Origin: Linum tenue
Lineage: Eukaryota; Streptophyta; Magnoliopsida; Malpighiales; Linaceae
Direction of reading: 5' to 3'
NCBI GenBank assembly: GCA_946122785.1
Contig: CAMGYJ010000002.1
Location: 11,482,839-11,546,838 of the forward strand
DNA length: 64,000 nt
The translations under genes were made by a program, and so were the position numbers. Shown piece by piece: positions 1 through 10,520 of the stretch (position 1 is its first letter; each line of letters starts with the position of its first letter). The notes beneath the pieces were generated by a model. It had not been told where the DNA came from, did not search any database, and saw only the letters and a program-made list of their open reading frames with translations.

Positions 1-1190
1 TCAGCGTATAGGTATACGATTGTTGTATAAGGTGTTGATGTTAGAGGAAATGGGTACTGACTGCTTAGGGTATTAGGTTGTTGATGGTATAGAGTATATG
101 GTATATGGGTAGGTTATAAGGTGTTGATGGTTTAGAGCATATGGTATCGATTGGTTAAAGGGTGAGGGTAGGTGTTGTCTTATTTTTTCTCGATTATATA
201 TTTTCTTTATATTTGCTTATAAATGCTGATCATGCCTTATTACTAAGACATAATTCGTTATATCTGCTTATAAATGCTGTATATCTGCTTATAAATGCTG
301 ATAATTTATTGTTTGATTTGAACCTGCGTGTTTTTGCTCCGAATGATTTTGTAGTGGCGTGGTAAAGACAATCCGTCCAATTTAACTCTTCATTAATTCC
401 CCCTTTTCTTTTCTGTTTTGGTAGAATAATTACCCCTTTTCCACTCTCTCAGTCCCCGCCGAAGTTGAAACAATCCCCTGTGATATATTTATCGATCATT
501 TTAACCCTTCACTCAATAAGAAAGCGAAATTATGCAAGATGGTCATCAATGTGATGTAGCTTAATTGGTTAATTGTCTCTTATTTGCTTAGTCAATAAAG
601 TAGAGGTTTGTGGTTCGATACTTAGTGAGGTATCAATTTTTAATTTATGTTTTGAAAAGCAAGTTATAATTTTAATTTATCAGCGTCTAGGTATACGATA
701 TTGTATAAGGTGTTGATGGTTTAGAGTACATGGTATTGGGTTAGTGTATTGATCATCTCCATCCCTAAAATAAGATATTGTATAAGGTTTTGATGGTTTA
801 GAGTATATGGTATTCGGTTAGTGTATTGATCATCTTCATCCCTAAAATTGAACAACAATTTCTAAACGAGGTCCCTACCGCCACATCATCAATTTTAGCA
901 ATTCATCACTTAACAATTTCTATTCATCTACATCCCTACATTATGCTAGTAATTGCCAAGGTGGGTTCCATTTTATATTTCAAAGGAAACACTTATTATA
1001 AATTGAAAGTTGGGGATGGAGATAGAAGAAGGTGTTGTTGGTATACAGTATAAGGTCTTGAAGGTGATGGACGTATAAGGGAGGAGCAAGGTGTTGATGG
1101 TTTAAAGTATATATGTTATTGATTGGTTACGGTATAAGCCTATAAGGTGTTCTTATTGTTGTAGAGTATATGATATTGATTGGTTCGTGT
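1..1190. repeat. Dispersed/tandem AT-rich repeat around telomere-like motifs
   Basis: A unit of roughly 40 bp, approximately 'aaggtgttgatggtttag' followed by 'agtatatggtat', recurs at about 30-150, 690-745, 780-815, 1040-1110 and 1140-1180, and again at 3424 and 3530. Within it, a 20-bp unit 'atatctgcttataaatgctg' is repeated at about 205-300. No coding potential is convincing. It may be decayed subtelomere-like or satellite DNA, because it adjoins a TTTAGGG tract. Confidence 0.55.
541..640 (+). repeat. tRNA-derived (SINE-like) sequence
   Basis: The stretch has an A-box-like 'tagcttaattggtta' and a B-box-like 'ggttcgatac', spaced as in a tRNA. It lacks a clean cloverleaf and ends in unrelated AT-rich sequence. 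Similar decayed tRNA-like pieces lie at 27275-27350 and 28370-28440 on the opposite strand. It is probably a tRNA-derived dispersed repeat and not a functional tRNA gene. Confidence 0.35.
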
Positions 1191-1202
1191 ATTAGGGTTT
1201 GG

Positions 1203-1254
1203 TTTAGGGTTTAGGGTTTAGGGTTTAGGGTTTAGGGTTTAGGGTTTAGGGTTT
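1203..1254 (+). repeat. Interstitial telomeric repeat (TTTAGGG)n
   Basis: About seven uninterrupted units of the plant telomere heptamer TTTAGGG, followed by 'tttcaagttag'. It lies inside duplicated copy A at the same relative position as the tract at 3568. It is too short and too internal to be a chromosome end. Confidence 0.95.
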
Positions 1255-2158
1255 CAAGTTAGAATAACATAAACCAGATCAATAGAGTAATGTTGGTAAA
1301 CGAAAAAGTTAGTTAATCTACAAATTCAGACTATTTAAAAAAGTACATCCCCATTTCCCACCGTCAATTCCTAAACTTTTCCCTTGATCCGATGGTGAAA
1401 TACCTTCGATCCTCGTCGCGTGCGTGTCACCCAATCAGATATTGCCGAATTCGGAAAGTCGCTTTTGCCCATAACCAATGCTGGCGTTACCAAGGCCGAG
1501 GCAGTGGTAGGGACTGTAATTTTCAGTAAATGTGAAGGGAGGGAAAAGTAAAAGTAATTACGAGTCAATCTTTAAATTCGTTCCTCCTCCTCTCAATCCC
1601 TGAAAAGAACCCTTTCTTCCATCTTCTCAATATGAAACCCCGAAAATCAACTCCATCCGCCTCTCGTCCTCCTATCCCATGCTTTATTTTCGGGTGCAGT
1701 GGTAATGATGAGACTGCGTATTATTTTAGATCTCATTTCCTTTCATTATGTCATTGTTAGATCGTGACTGTTAAACTAAATCCTTCGTTGTATTGTTTCT
1801 CCTTTTCTCTCCATGCAGGGTCTTTGTTAGAGGCAGGGAGGGGAGCAATGACAATAAGTCGCCGTCTGAATATAGCCAGAAGAATCATCACATGTTGTTG
1901 CGATTCCATAATAGGTGTTGTGGAACCCTACTTCATGTGGTGATTCTTCTGCGCCATATTGACGCGTACTTGTTGATCATGCTCCCAAAATGTATACAAG
2001 ATAGGAAAGTTGCCATATGTATAATAGGATAAAATAGTTAGGGAAAGTACAGCTTTTTGTTTTTGTTCGACTCTATGTAACATTTGTTTATGTTTGTATA
2101 CTGTTTTGTGATTTTTTCTTCTGCTTCTCTCTTCGCTTCCATGGCGGCTTCCAAAAGT

Positions 2159-2364
2159 GTTTGAGATCTTCTAAATATGCGAGGGATCCTCCACTCCCAA
2201 TAAAAATACTTGTACTTTGTACTATTAGCGTTTGAGATCTTCTAAATCTGCAGGGGATCCTACACTCCCAATAAAAATACTGTACCTTGTACTTTAGCGT
2301 TTGAGATCTTCTAAAATCTGGAGGGAATCCTACAGTCCCAATAAAAATACTGTACTTTATTTGT
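2159..2364. repeat. Tandem repeat, three units of about 66-71 bp
   Basis: Units begin at 2159, 2230 and 2299, each opening with 'gtttgagatcttctaaa' and ending near 'aataaaaatactgtac'. The related segment copy B carries a single diverged unit at about 4497. The triplication therefore arose in copy A after the duplication, or was lost from copy B. Confidence 0.85.
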
Positions 2365-2962
2365 TGACTACTGACTCCATTTTTAGAAGTCTTTACGATT
2401 GGGCCAACCGGATTTTTTGCCGGATTTCGAACTCTGCTCCTCTGTAGCCACATGCTCTACACATTTAATGAGTGCTCAAAATTAGTGCAAAAAATACGAT
2501 GTAATAATTGAATAAAAAAAACTAGTTCTCAAGAGTATTCAACTGAAATGTTGCACATGATTTATTTAGGGTCGTTTGGATGTGGAAATTTTAAAACGTT
2601 GAAATTTGTCTGAATTTCAATGTTTTACAAAACCAAGGAATTGACTTGTGGAAATTGAAAAAAAAACTCACGTTTGGATAAGGTTTAGTTTGTGAGAATT
2701 GATGGTATGGAATTTGGAAAAAGAAGTAAGAAAACGTGGTAATGTCAAATTACTAGGGGGAGGTGTAGTATTCTCAATTACCATCAAGTGCTTACAAATT
2801 GCCATCAAGTGACCATTAATGAGTGCATAAATAAAACGACACCGCAAGAGCCAACAGTCTTCTTATATACCAAACGACTCGGCATAGGAGGACTTCCAGT
2901 TTCAGTTCAAGTTTCCAACACCGAGCAAATATATGGTCCCAAATGCCACTTTAGCAACTTTA

Positions 2963-3288
2963 ATCGTTTGGAAGTTGTGATTCTTCAAATTGATGTATTA
3001 GGCCAATTAGTGTATTATCATTTGATGTATTGATTCAATGCATGTATTAGGAAAATACTTTGTTTGGAAGGGCAACGATGAAACAAAAAGTAGGGTAGAC
3101 AATCCTTCATTAACAATCTCACCTTTTAGTAGAGATTTATAATCATTCATTTTGAGTGATTGTTGGTGGGCCCAACAAAAAGGTAATGCATGTATTCTAA
3201 CTCAAAGTGAACCAAAAAAACGACTTCATCTTATCATTACATGTATTTGCTAAATACCTCACTTCAAATCTCAACCTCCAAACGACCC
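2963..3288. mobile_element. Tourist-like MITE (decayed)
   Basis: The left end 'tcgtttggaagttgtgatt' is an inverted match to the right end 'caacctccaaacgaccc'. Terminal GGGTCGTTTGG-type repeats are common in PIF/Harbinger-derived Tourist elements, and a clearer relative lies at 28972-29398. No clean target-site duplication is visible here. A second left-end-like motif at 2569 ('gggtcgtttgg') could instead make a larger composite element. Confidence 0.45.
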
Positions 3289-3414
3289 AAGTACTATATA
3301 TCAATTGTGACCATGGGTCCTACTTAATTTTCGTTGCAATTCAATATTAATTGGTGAGTGTATTATATTAATTTGAGTGCATCTCTCAACTTGTTTTTTG
3401 TCGTTGTTTTATTC

Positions 3415-4925
3415 GAATTATGTAAGGTGTTGATGGTTTAGTGTATATGTTATTGATTGGTTCGTGTATTAGGGTTTGGCATTGCCAATTGCTAAAGGTT
3501 GGTTTAGCAATGGGATGGAGATGCTCTAAGGTGTTATTGTTGTAGAGTATATGGTATTGATTGGTTCGGGTTTAGGGTTTAGGGTTTAGGGTTTAGGGTT
3601 TAGGGTTTAGGGTTTAGGGTTTAGGGTTACAATTACATGTACCAAATCTGTAGATTAATTTTGGTAAACGAAAAGGTTATTTAATCTACAAAGCCAGTCT
3701 AAAAGCACATCCCCATCTCCCGCCGTCAATTCCTAAATTTTCGTTTAATCCGATGGTGAAAGAGCTTCAATCCTAACCGCGGCGTGTCACCCAATCAGAT
3801 ATGGCCGTTTTCGGAAAGTCGCATTTGCCCCTAACCAGTGCTGACGTTACCAAGGCCGAGGCAGCGGTAGGGAGTGTGATTTTCAGTAAATGGGAAGGGC
3901 TGGAAAGGCAAAGTAAATTTATGAGCTCATTTATAAATTCTTTAATCAGAGAGGGAGAGACCATGCTCCGAAACCCAAGAGGCACTCATCTCCTGCTGTT
4001 GTCCGTTCCTCCTCTCAAATCCCTGAAAAGACCCCTTTCTCCCATCTTCTCAACCCCGAAAATCATCCCCATCCGCCTCTTCGTCCTCCTGTCCATGCTT
4101 TATTTTCGGGTGCAGTGGTAAAGATGAGACTGCGTATTATTTTAGATCTCAGTTCCTTTAGTTATGTAATTGTTATGACTGTTAAACTAAATCCTTCGTT
4201 GTATTGTTTCTCCTTTTCTCTCCATGCAGGGTCTTTGTTAGAGGCAGGGAGGGGAGCAATGACAATAAGTCGCCGTTTCAATATCGCCTGAAGAATCATC
4301 ATATGTTGTTGCGATTCCATAATAGGTGTTGTGGAACCCTACGTCATATGATGGTTCTTTTGTGCGACATTGACGCGTACTTGTTGATCATGCTCCCAAA
4401 ATATATACAAGAGGGAAAAGTTGCCATATGTATAGTATAAAAGTGGGAGGAGGGAAAGTAAATTGTTTTGTTTTTCAAGATTTGTACTTTTATTAGTGTT
4501 TGAGATCTTAATAATATATTGGTGAGGGATATTTCACTAAATAAACATACTGTATTTTATTTCTTGATTACTGCCTCCATTTTCAGAAGTCCTCTGTCGG
4601 CGCCCAAATTACATGCCCAAATTACATGTCATAATTTTAGTGGCCAAAAGTAAGTAAATTTATAAACAAGTAAAAAATCCGATCTAATAATTCAATAAAA
4701 AAAAACGAGTGAGAAAAATAATTCAACTGAAATGTTGCACATGATATATTTTTAGGGAAAAACCTCCAGGTCGAATTCAATCAAATCCATCCGAACTAAA
4801 TAAAACGACACCGTAGCAGGCAGTAGTCTTCTTATAAACCAAAGAGACACACCGTTAAAATGACACACAAGTAAAACGACACCGCAGATGGCAACAGTCT
4901 TCTTATAAATCAAACGACGCCGCTT
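3415..4925. repeat. Segmental duplication, copy B
   Basis: Diverged direct repeat of copy A. It has the same order of telomeric tract, GC-moderate block, splice-like 'ccatgcag/ggtctt' junction and 'aaaacgacaccg' motifs; the last occur as two tandem units at about 4797 and 4870. In both copies the stretch after the splice-like junction stays open for about 78 codons and reads FVRGREGSNDNKSP near its start. Neither copy has an ATG at the front, so I do not call a gene. Confidence 0.75.
3568..3628 (+). repeat. Interstitial telomeric repeat (TTTAGGG)n
   Basis: About eight and a half perfect TTTAGGG units, one to two more than in copy A. The left flank is 'tgattggttcg' and the right flank 'ttacaattacat'. 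Confidence 0.95.
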
Positions 4926-4993
4926 CAAGCTGATACTGGCAGTCTTCACATAGTCCATTAGTCCTAATCCGAATAGGATAAGGACGTCCATCT

Positions 4994-7762
4994 TCACTCC
5001 AAGTTTTCAACAATCCTTAGTTTGCTACTTCTTGTAACAGGCCTCTTCTGCAAAATCGATAACGACGATTTTAGACGTACACAAATATTGGATGTAACTG
5101 CATTGTGTATACACGAACAATTATATCTTATTCTTACCCTAGGTTGCTCATAATCGTCGTCATCGTCATTTTCATCATCGTCATTTTCATCATCGTCATT
5201 TCCTGACCCAGTACATGTTCTTGCATTATGATTGGTAGAACCGCACTTACGGCAATGCTTTTGCCTTCTCTTCTGTACTGTTTCCGACTGATCTTGAGTG
5301 GTTGGAGGATCAACATCGTTGTCATCGCCACCGCCACCTTCTTCCGAAACACCATCATTCGGGGCATCACCGTTTGAGGTTGGCTTCACATAGCCAACAG
5401 GATGTGGGCATCGGGTCCTATAGTGGCCAAATTCCTGGCAATTGCTACACTGTCGTGGTTCTCCTTTCTTCCGTTTAGATTTTTTAGCCCCCGAACCTTT
5501 AGCTTTGACTTGTAATGGATCCAACAAAATTTCATTCGCCTTCGGCCTATTAATGCCGGGTATGTCCACGTTGCCAGTGTCCACCATGTCCAACTGTTCA
5601 CATAATGATTGAATTCCCTCACGAGCAATCTTGAAGCACTCACTAGATTTTGCCCCTTTTAACATTAGTTGTAAGCTGTGTTGTTGAATAGTACCATACC
5701 TGATTGACACAAGATTTTATACAAAGTGAGTAAAATTAATGTTCACCTAGCTTCGAACCAATACTAAAAAAATATAAATTAAAAGTGATAGTCATGGCAA
5801 ACCTCAATGCGAAAAGTTGCGATTCATCTAGTCTGCCCGGTTCGTCCAAGCTCTCTAGTGTCTTCGGCTTCTTTGACCATCTTCGACGTACTAGGCCTTC
5901 AGGAAGTTCCAGTATGCTCTCTTCTTTCAGTACAAAAATCATATGACGACATGGTATTCCCATATAATTGTAGTGATTACAACTACATTCCATTGCAAAG
6001 GGTTCAACTGCGTACGTGACTTGAAATACCTTAGCCATGCCAGACACCTTGACCTTGTACACATGCTCAATTTCCGATCGCTCTGTCTCCAACCTTATGC
6101 AACATGCCGACTTTTCAACCTCGTCTCTGAATAAGAAGAATGCGTTCTTTGTGAAAAACGCCGCTCCACTCTTCTGAAGTGAGACTAAGACATTGCTTGT
6201 GATGGTTCGTTCTCGATGAATGGATTCAAAATCAGCATGACGCTCATTCTCCCTCATATCCCTAGTCCAACGATCAAAGTGAATAAAGAACTCAAGGAGA
6301 TTTTTATCCTTCTCGATATAGTTGGCAAGTTGAGAGTTCAGTCCTTCACATCTTGATGTTGTACTCAAGCCTGCGAAGAACTTCGAACGCAAATATGCAT
6401 ACCCCCATTCATGTCTTTGGTCAAATAAATTGGAGACCCAATTGTTGTGCTGAAGGGAGCATTCTTCAACCACTGTTTTCCACTTTTCTTCGAATTCTGA
6501 AGGTTCCCAGTCAGCTGACACAAAATGCTTCCATCGGGGCAAAAAAGTTGGATGATTCTTCACATTTCTGGTTATAGTCTTGTCTATATGCCAGGAACAT
6601 AGACGATGTGTTGCATCGGGAAATACTTTCTGAATAGCATTACGCATTGCTCTATCCCCATCTGTAATAACAGTCTTGGGATCTACACCGCCTAGCCTTC
6701 TCTTCAAAGCTCCCAACACCCAAATATAATTGTCCTCTCTCTCGTTAGCCAAGAAAGCACATGCAAATACGCAAGTTTGCGAATGGTGGTTGACACCTTA
6801 AAAAGTTCAAACAAAGTTAGATTATGCAAACTTCTAGGGTTATTTTAGCATGCTCGGGATAATTCTATGTGTGAAGGAAAAGTACCTGAAAAAATCACGA
6901 GAGGCATCTGGTAAATGTTCCTTTTGTAAGTAGCATCGAATGACAGTAATTCACCAAAGCATGCATAATCAGCAACAGAAATACTATCGGCCCAGAAAAT
7001 GTTAATAAGCCGGTCGTCGTCATCCTTCTTTAGTTCAATAACGAAATGCTCGTCCGCGGTGCATTTAGCTTGCAGGTAGGCTAGGGCTGTTGCGGCATCA
7101 CCTTCACTGATTTGTTCTTTCCTCTCTTTGTCCACATAATTATATGCATCCTTCCTCGTGTACCCCAAATTGTCGTAGCCTCCTGCTTCTGATACGGCCA
7201 GATTCACAATTTGAGAAGTTTTCATACCTGCAGCTCTTCTAAAATTTATCGCTGCTTTGACTGCATCACTCATACGACGTTTCCCTTTCATGTAGTGTCT
7301 ATATTCTCTCGGGATCGTTTCATGTGTGTGTACATCATCAAACTGGTGCACGTACCACTTCCCATCGACATTGTGTTGTTTAACACGCATCTTGGCTCTG
7401 CAGTTAAATCTGGTCTCCCCTCTTGCTTCTCTCTTTCGTTCTGTGCTCTTCATGCGCCTCTTTCCCTCGCCAGAGCATACATAGTCACGCCATATCATAA
7501 CTTTGTTCTTATCACGACCAATGTCTGATTTTCTGATGTCGAAGCCTTTGACTAACCCGTAGTCCATGTAGAAATCATAGGCTTCTTCTGTATCATCGAA
7601 CTTCATTTTTTTAATATCTTCAGGCTGTAGCAATAAGAGATCGGCGACATTATCTTCCTGGGTGGTGTGACTTGTTCCGGCACCAGCGTTTTCTTGGACT
7701 CCCTCCGACGTCAATACTAGGACTCCCTCCGACGTCAATGGTGAGTCTGCCTCCGACGTCAT
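4994..7762 (-). CDS. FAR1-related / Mutator-like (MULE) transposase
   Basis: Four exons, all GT-AG: 7762-6886, 6796-5803, 5699-5138 and 5047-4994. The phases close exactly to 828 codons plus a stop. The order is: Ser/Thr-rich N-terminus with repeated LTSEGV; FAR1-type WRKY-GCM1 zinc-finger region (EEAYDFYMDYG ... FNCRAKMRV ... HTHE); MULE transposase core; SWIM zinc finger (CSCNHYNYMGIPCRH); two CX2CX4HX4C zinc knuckles (CSNCQEFGHYRTRC and CRKCGSTNHNARTC); an acidic Asp/Asn tail; a basic last exon. The DDE residues are visible: D in SFDATYKR, D in VITDGDRAM, E in TSRCEGLNSQL. Function is transposition or, if domesticated, FAR1/FHY3-type transcriptional control; the sequence alone does not decide. 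The start is the first in-frame ATG. It is divergent from the Ulp1-like gene. No terminal inverted repeats were found. Confidence 0.88.
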
Positions 7763-8326
7763 TGTCACGGCTGGAAAGTTTGGGGAACCAAGGACGTAGA
7801 TTACACAACCCTACTGGGAATGATGGCCGAATTAATGATTCAACGGGCCACTTAATAATTATCCCCATTAATAACACGATTTGTGATATCTTTTATTTTT
7901 GGTAGGAACGAGTTGCACTTTCTGTTCTTTATCTTAGTGATTTCTTTACCATTTTCACAAATAACGAAAATATTTAAAATGAAAAACCTTTCGTAGTAAA
8001 GCCAAACGCCAGCTGACTCTAGGTGTCTACTACGTGTATGGGGAAGGATCAAATATTAATATGAGCGAATATTTACTAATACCACTCAATTCTCTATTCA
8101 ATCGAAGAAAGTATCTTTTTACTTTTAGGTTTAATAACTACCCATGTTTATCCCAAGTTCATGTACCTTAGACTAAACCCTAACTATTTTTCCGCGGGAA
8201 AAATATGGCGCCACAATTTATCCTAACCTTGTATATATAATTAACCTTCATCGGTAGAGCAATGGTTCCATATCCTTCTTTGCCGCGATTTTGAGTACAG
8301 AGTAAAGCTTAGATTACAGGCACAAC
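7763..8326. promoter_or_regulatory. Shared intergenic region of a divergent gene pair
   Basis: These 564 bp separate the two start codons. They contain a TATA-like TATATATAA at 8232-8240, about 87 bp before the plus-strand ATG, and an E2F/telo-box cluster at 8175-8201. They therefore probably hold promoters for both the transposase (minus) and the Ulp1-like gene (plus). Confidence 0.5.
8175..8214. promoter_or_regulatory. Telo-box plus palindromic E2F-like site
   Basis: AAACCCTAA (telo-box) at 8175-8183 is followed by the palindrome ttttccgcgggaaaa at 8188-8202. This contains GCGGGAAA, the reverse complement of the E2F consensus TTTCCCGC. A 'ggcgcc' follows at 8207-8212. Telo-box and E2F pairs are known from promoters active in dividing plant cells; function here is inferred. 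Confidence 0.4.
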
Positions 8327-10209
8327 ATGGAAAATAGGAGACTTACTCGCTCTTCGTCCAAGCTCGTGGTATGTATAATAGCTCTTTTTACCATTGAAAT
8401 TCATTCTACTTAATTTATTAATCGCAGGTTCACTGTCATTGTAGGAGACAGCCGAATTTGTGACTCCAACAAAGAAACCAAGGATACCCAAAGGCAAAGG
8501 TGTAAGCACTCCACCCACTCCTGCTTCAGTCATCGTTTTTATTTCGGACGATGAATCTGACTCTGAGGTCACACCAAAGAAGCCAAATGGAAAAAGTATT
8601 TGTCTACCTTCTGTTGACAAGGTAATAAAGGTGTCATGTTTGCCATTGAAGTGTTCTTTGCCGTTATTCCGTCATGACGAATGCATTTCAACTCGTGTTT
8701 TTTGTGGCACCTATTCCAGGTTGTTTTGAAGTTTAAGCTACCTACCGCTATGGAATACGATGATGAGCAAATCCAGCTTGCTCACTACATATTTTTAGCC
8801 CATCTGCCACTTGACGAAGTATTGGTCAAAACCTCCAACAACTCTTGTACGAGGAAGTCACTGTGGTCCTTAAGCCCTCGCTCATTCGTAGATGCTGATG
8901 TAATCAACGGAACTCCAAATTTTTTTTTTACATGTCCACTATCAATGCTTTTCTACATAGAATTATTTTATAACAACTCGATAGTATCATGAAGTGTTTT
9001 TTGTCCATGTTATATTAGGTTATAACAGCGATGGCCTGCCACTTGACTCTAGAAGAGTTGTGGACAAATTCCAAGGACGGAAAAGGAGTGTGCTATCTGC
9101 CTGCTGAACTACAGGTTGTGTTCCGATTATACTTAATGACAATTTCCTCTCCCCCAAAAAATTACAACACATGTTTTTTTAACGTGAATCATATTGTGTT
9201 GACAAAATTTCAATTGTGCAACTACCACATGGGCAGGAACTAGTGATTTCATGTGGAATAACACCCAAGATGGCATTAGACCTATACCAATCAAAATTCC
9301 TTAGTCGAACCAATATGGTGAACAAGGTAAACTGTTCGTCTTAATAAGTATTACATGGTTTGCAGTTTATTTTTTTAATACGTGTTGACAATTTCCGCAT
9401 ATGTAGGTGTGTGTTCCGATGAGAGATAATGGCCATTGGTACTTGGCTGTCATTAAGTTGGACAAGGAAGAAGTCCATATCTTGGATCCACAACCAAATG
9501 AAGACCGCAATTCCTTTCGACTACAATCTGTTCAAACAATGGTAAATATGTGACATTGTGCCGTTATAACGCAACAAAATGTAAATAACTCTTTCTAAGT
9601 ACAAACGTTTCTTAATTTGTACAGATGTGCTTTATGCAAGCCTTGTGGAAGATTCTCTATCGTGAACAAGGTCCGGGATTGTCGCCACCAAGGATTGCGG
9701 AGTTTTCGTACCCAACTCCTTCAATTGTGCAACAACAACTTCATCGGTAAGTATGCCCATTTTTTTGTGATATTAAACGACGACTTATCAACTTGGTTCT
9801 TATCACGCAATGCTTTTATTTTATGTAGGTCTGACAGTGGAGTCTGGGTATGCATGTGGATGTATGGCGCAAGCTGGGACTCCTCTTATATTTGGGTAAC
9901 GACAATTCTAATTCCCATATTAGAAAACCACAATTGATTGTTATTTTTGAATCATGCGGTAAGCACCATGTTTGTTGATGTTGATAGCCATGCACTCAAG
10001 TGAGGAGGATGCAGATCGCTTTGTACCTTGTTCGAGAGCCCATGAACTACATAAGGCATATGGTGCTCACGGAAGCAAGAAGAGTTGCACCTCAAGTTGA
10101 AGCTGCAGTGGAAGAGTACAAGACAACCCATGAAAAGAGGAAAAAGGAAAGAGAAGAGCACAAGGAAACCCGGTCAACGAGCCCAAAACAACCTGATTTT
10201 GAGTTCTAA
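8327..10209 (+). CDS. Ulp1-like cysteine protease domain protein, Cys-to-Ser at active site
   Basis: Nine exons with GT-AG borders: 8327-8368, 8445-8621, 8720-8899, 9019-9114, 9237-9326, 9407-9541, 9625-9746, 9829-9895 and about 9988-10209, giving about 376 aa. The N-terminus is basic and Pro/Lys-rich with an acidic ISDDESDSE patch. The Ulp1/SENP-type (C48) core follows: SPRSFVDADVIT (compare W-V-D-x-D-V-I-N), DNGHWYLAVI with the catalytic His, HILDPQ with the catalytic Asp, then VQQQLHRSDSGVWVCMWM, where the usual DCG reads DSG. The C-terminus is Lys/Glu-rich and ends PDFEF. Family members remove SUMO or NEDD8-like modifiers, but the Ser (AGT) predicts loss of thiol protease activity. Ulp1-like genes are often carried by plant Mutator-like elements, which fits the divergent transposase. 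The last acceptor is the least certain border. Confidence 0.8.
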
Positions 10210-10278
10210 GTTTTTGGTTTTGATGAAGGACAACAGTTATGTTTTTTTTTCTCAGGATGATGGACAACCGTTTTTAAT

Positions 10279-10520
10279 TTGTTTCGGTGAATGCTTATTA
10301 TTTTTGGCTTTTATATTTGGTTTTTGGTTTGGTGAATGCTTTTTATATTTGGTTTTTGGTTTGGTTTGGTGAATGGTTTTAATATTTGGTTTTTGGTTTG
10401 GTTTGGTGAATGGTTTTAATATTTGGTTTTTGGTTTGGTTTTTGGTTTGGTGAATGCTTTGTATATTTGGTTTTTGGTATTGTGAATGCTTTCTATATTT
10501 GGTTTGGTTTGGTTTGTTTT
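10279..10520. repeat. Minisatellite, T/G-rich 32-46-bp units
   Basis: About six units built on 'ggtttggtgaatgcttt' plus 'tatatttggtttttggtt', lying just 3' of the Ulp1-like gene. The antisense reads as a Pro/Asn/Lys-rich repeat peptide, but that follows from the repeat itself. Confidence 0.85.

Larger units (their letters stand above)
1084..2890. repeat. Segmental duplication, copy A
   Basis: This segment is clearly related to 3415-4925. Shared landmarks in the same order are the telomere-like tract, the 'cccatttcccaccgtcaattcctaa' region, 'gttaccaaggccgaggcag', a 'ttctccatgcagggtctttg' stretch, a 'gtttgagatcttc' unit, and 'aaaacgacaccg' near the end. Copy A has a threefold expansion of the 'gtttgagatcttc' unit. 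A plausible donor (gtgcagtg/gtaatg) and acceptor (ccatgcag/ggtctt) suggest that part of a transcribed gene was duplicated, but no protein family is recognisable. Confidence 0.75.

Noticed and set aside
541..640. Functional tRNA gene
   Set aside because: The A- and B-box-like motifs are present, but the stems do not pair well and similar decayed pieces recur in the window.
1203..1254. Chromosome end (true telomere)
   Set aside because: Only about seven units, with related sequence on both sides and genes beyond; a second tract lies 2.4 kb away.
5134..5643. Two further minus-strand frames within the transposase C-terminus
   Set aside because: They are shadow frames of the zinc-knuckle exon; the knuckle frame is continuous with the upstream exons.
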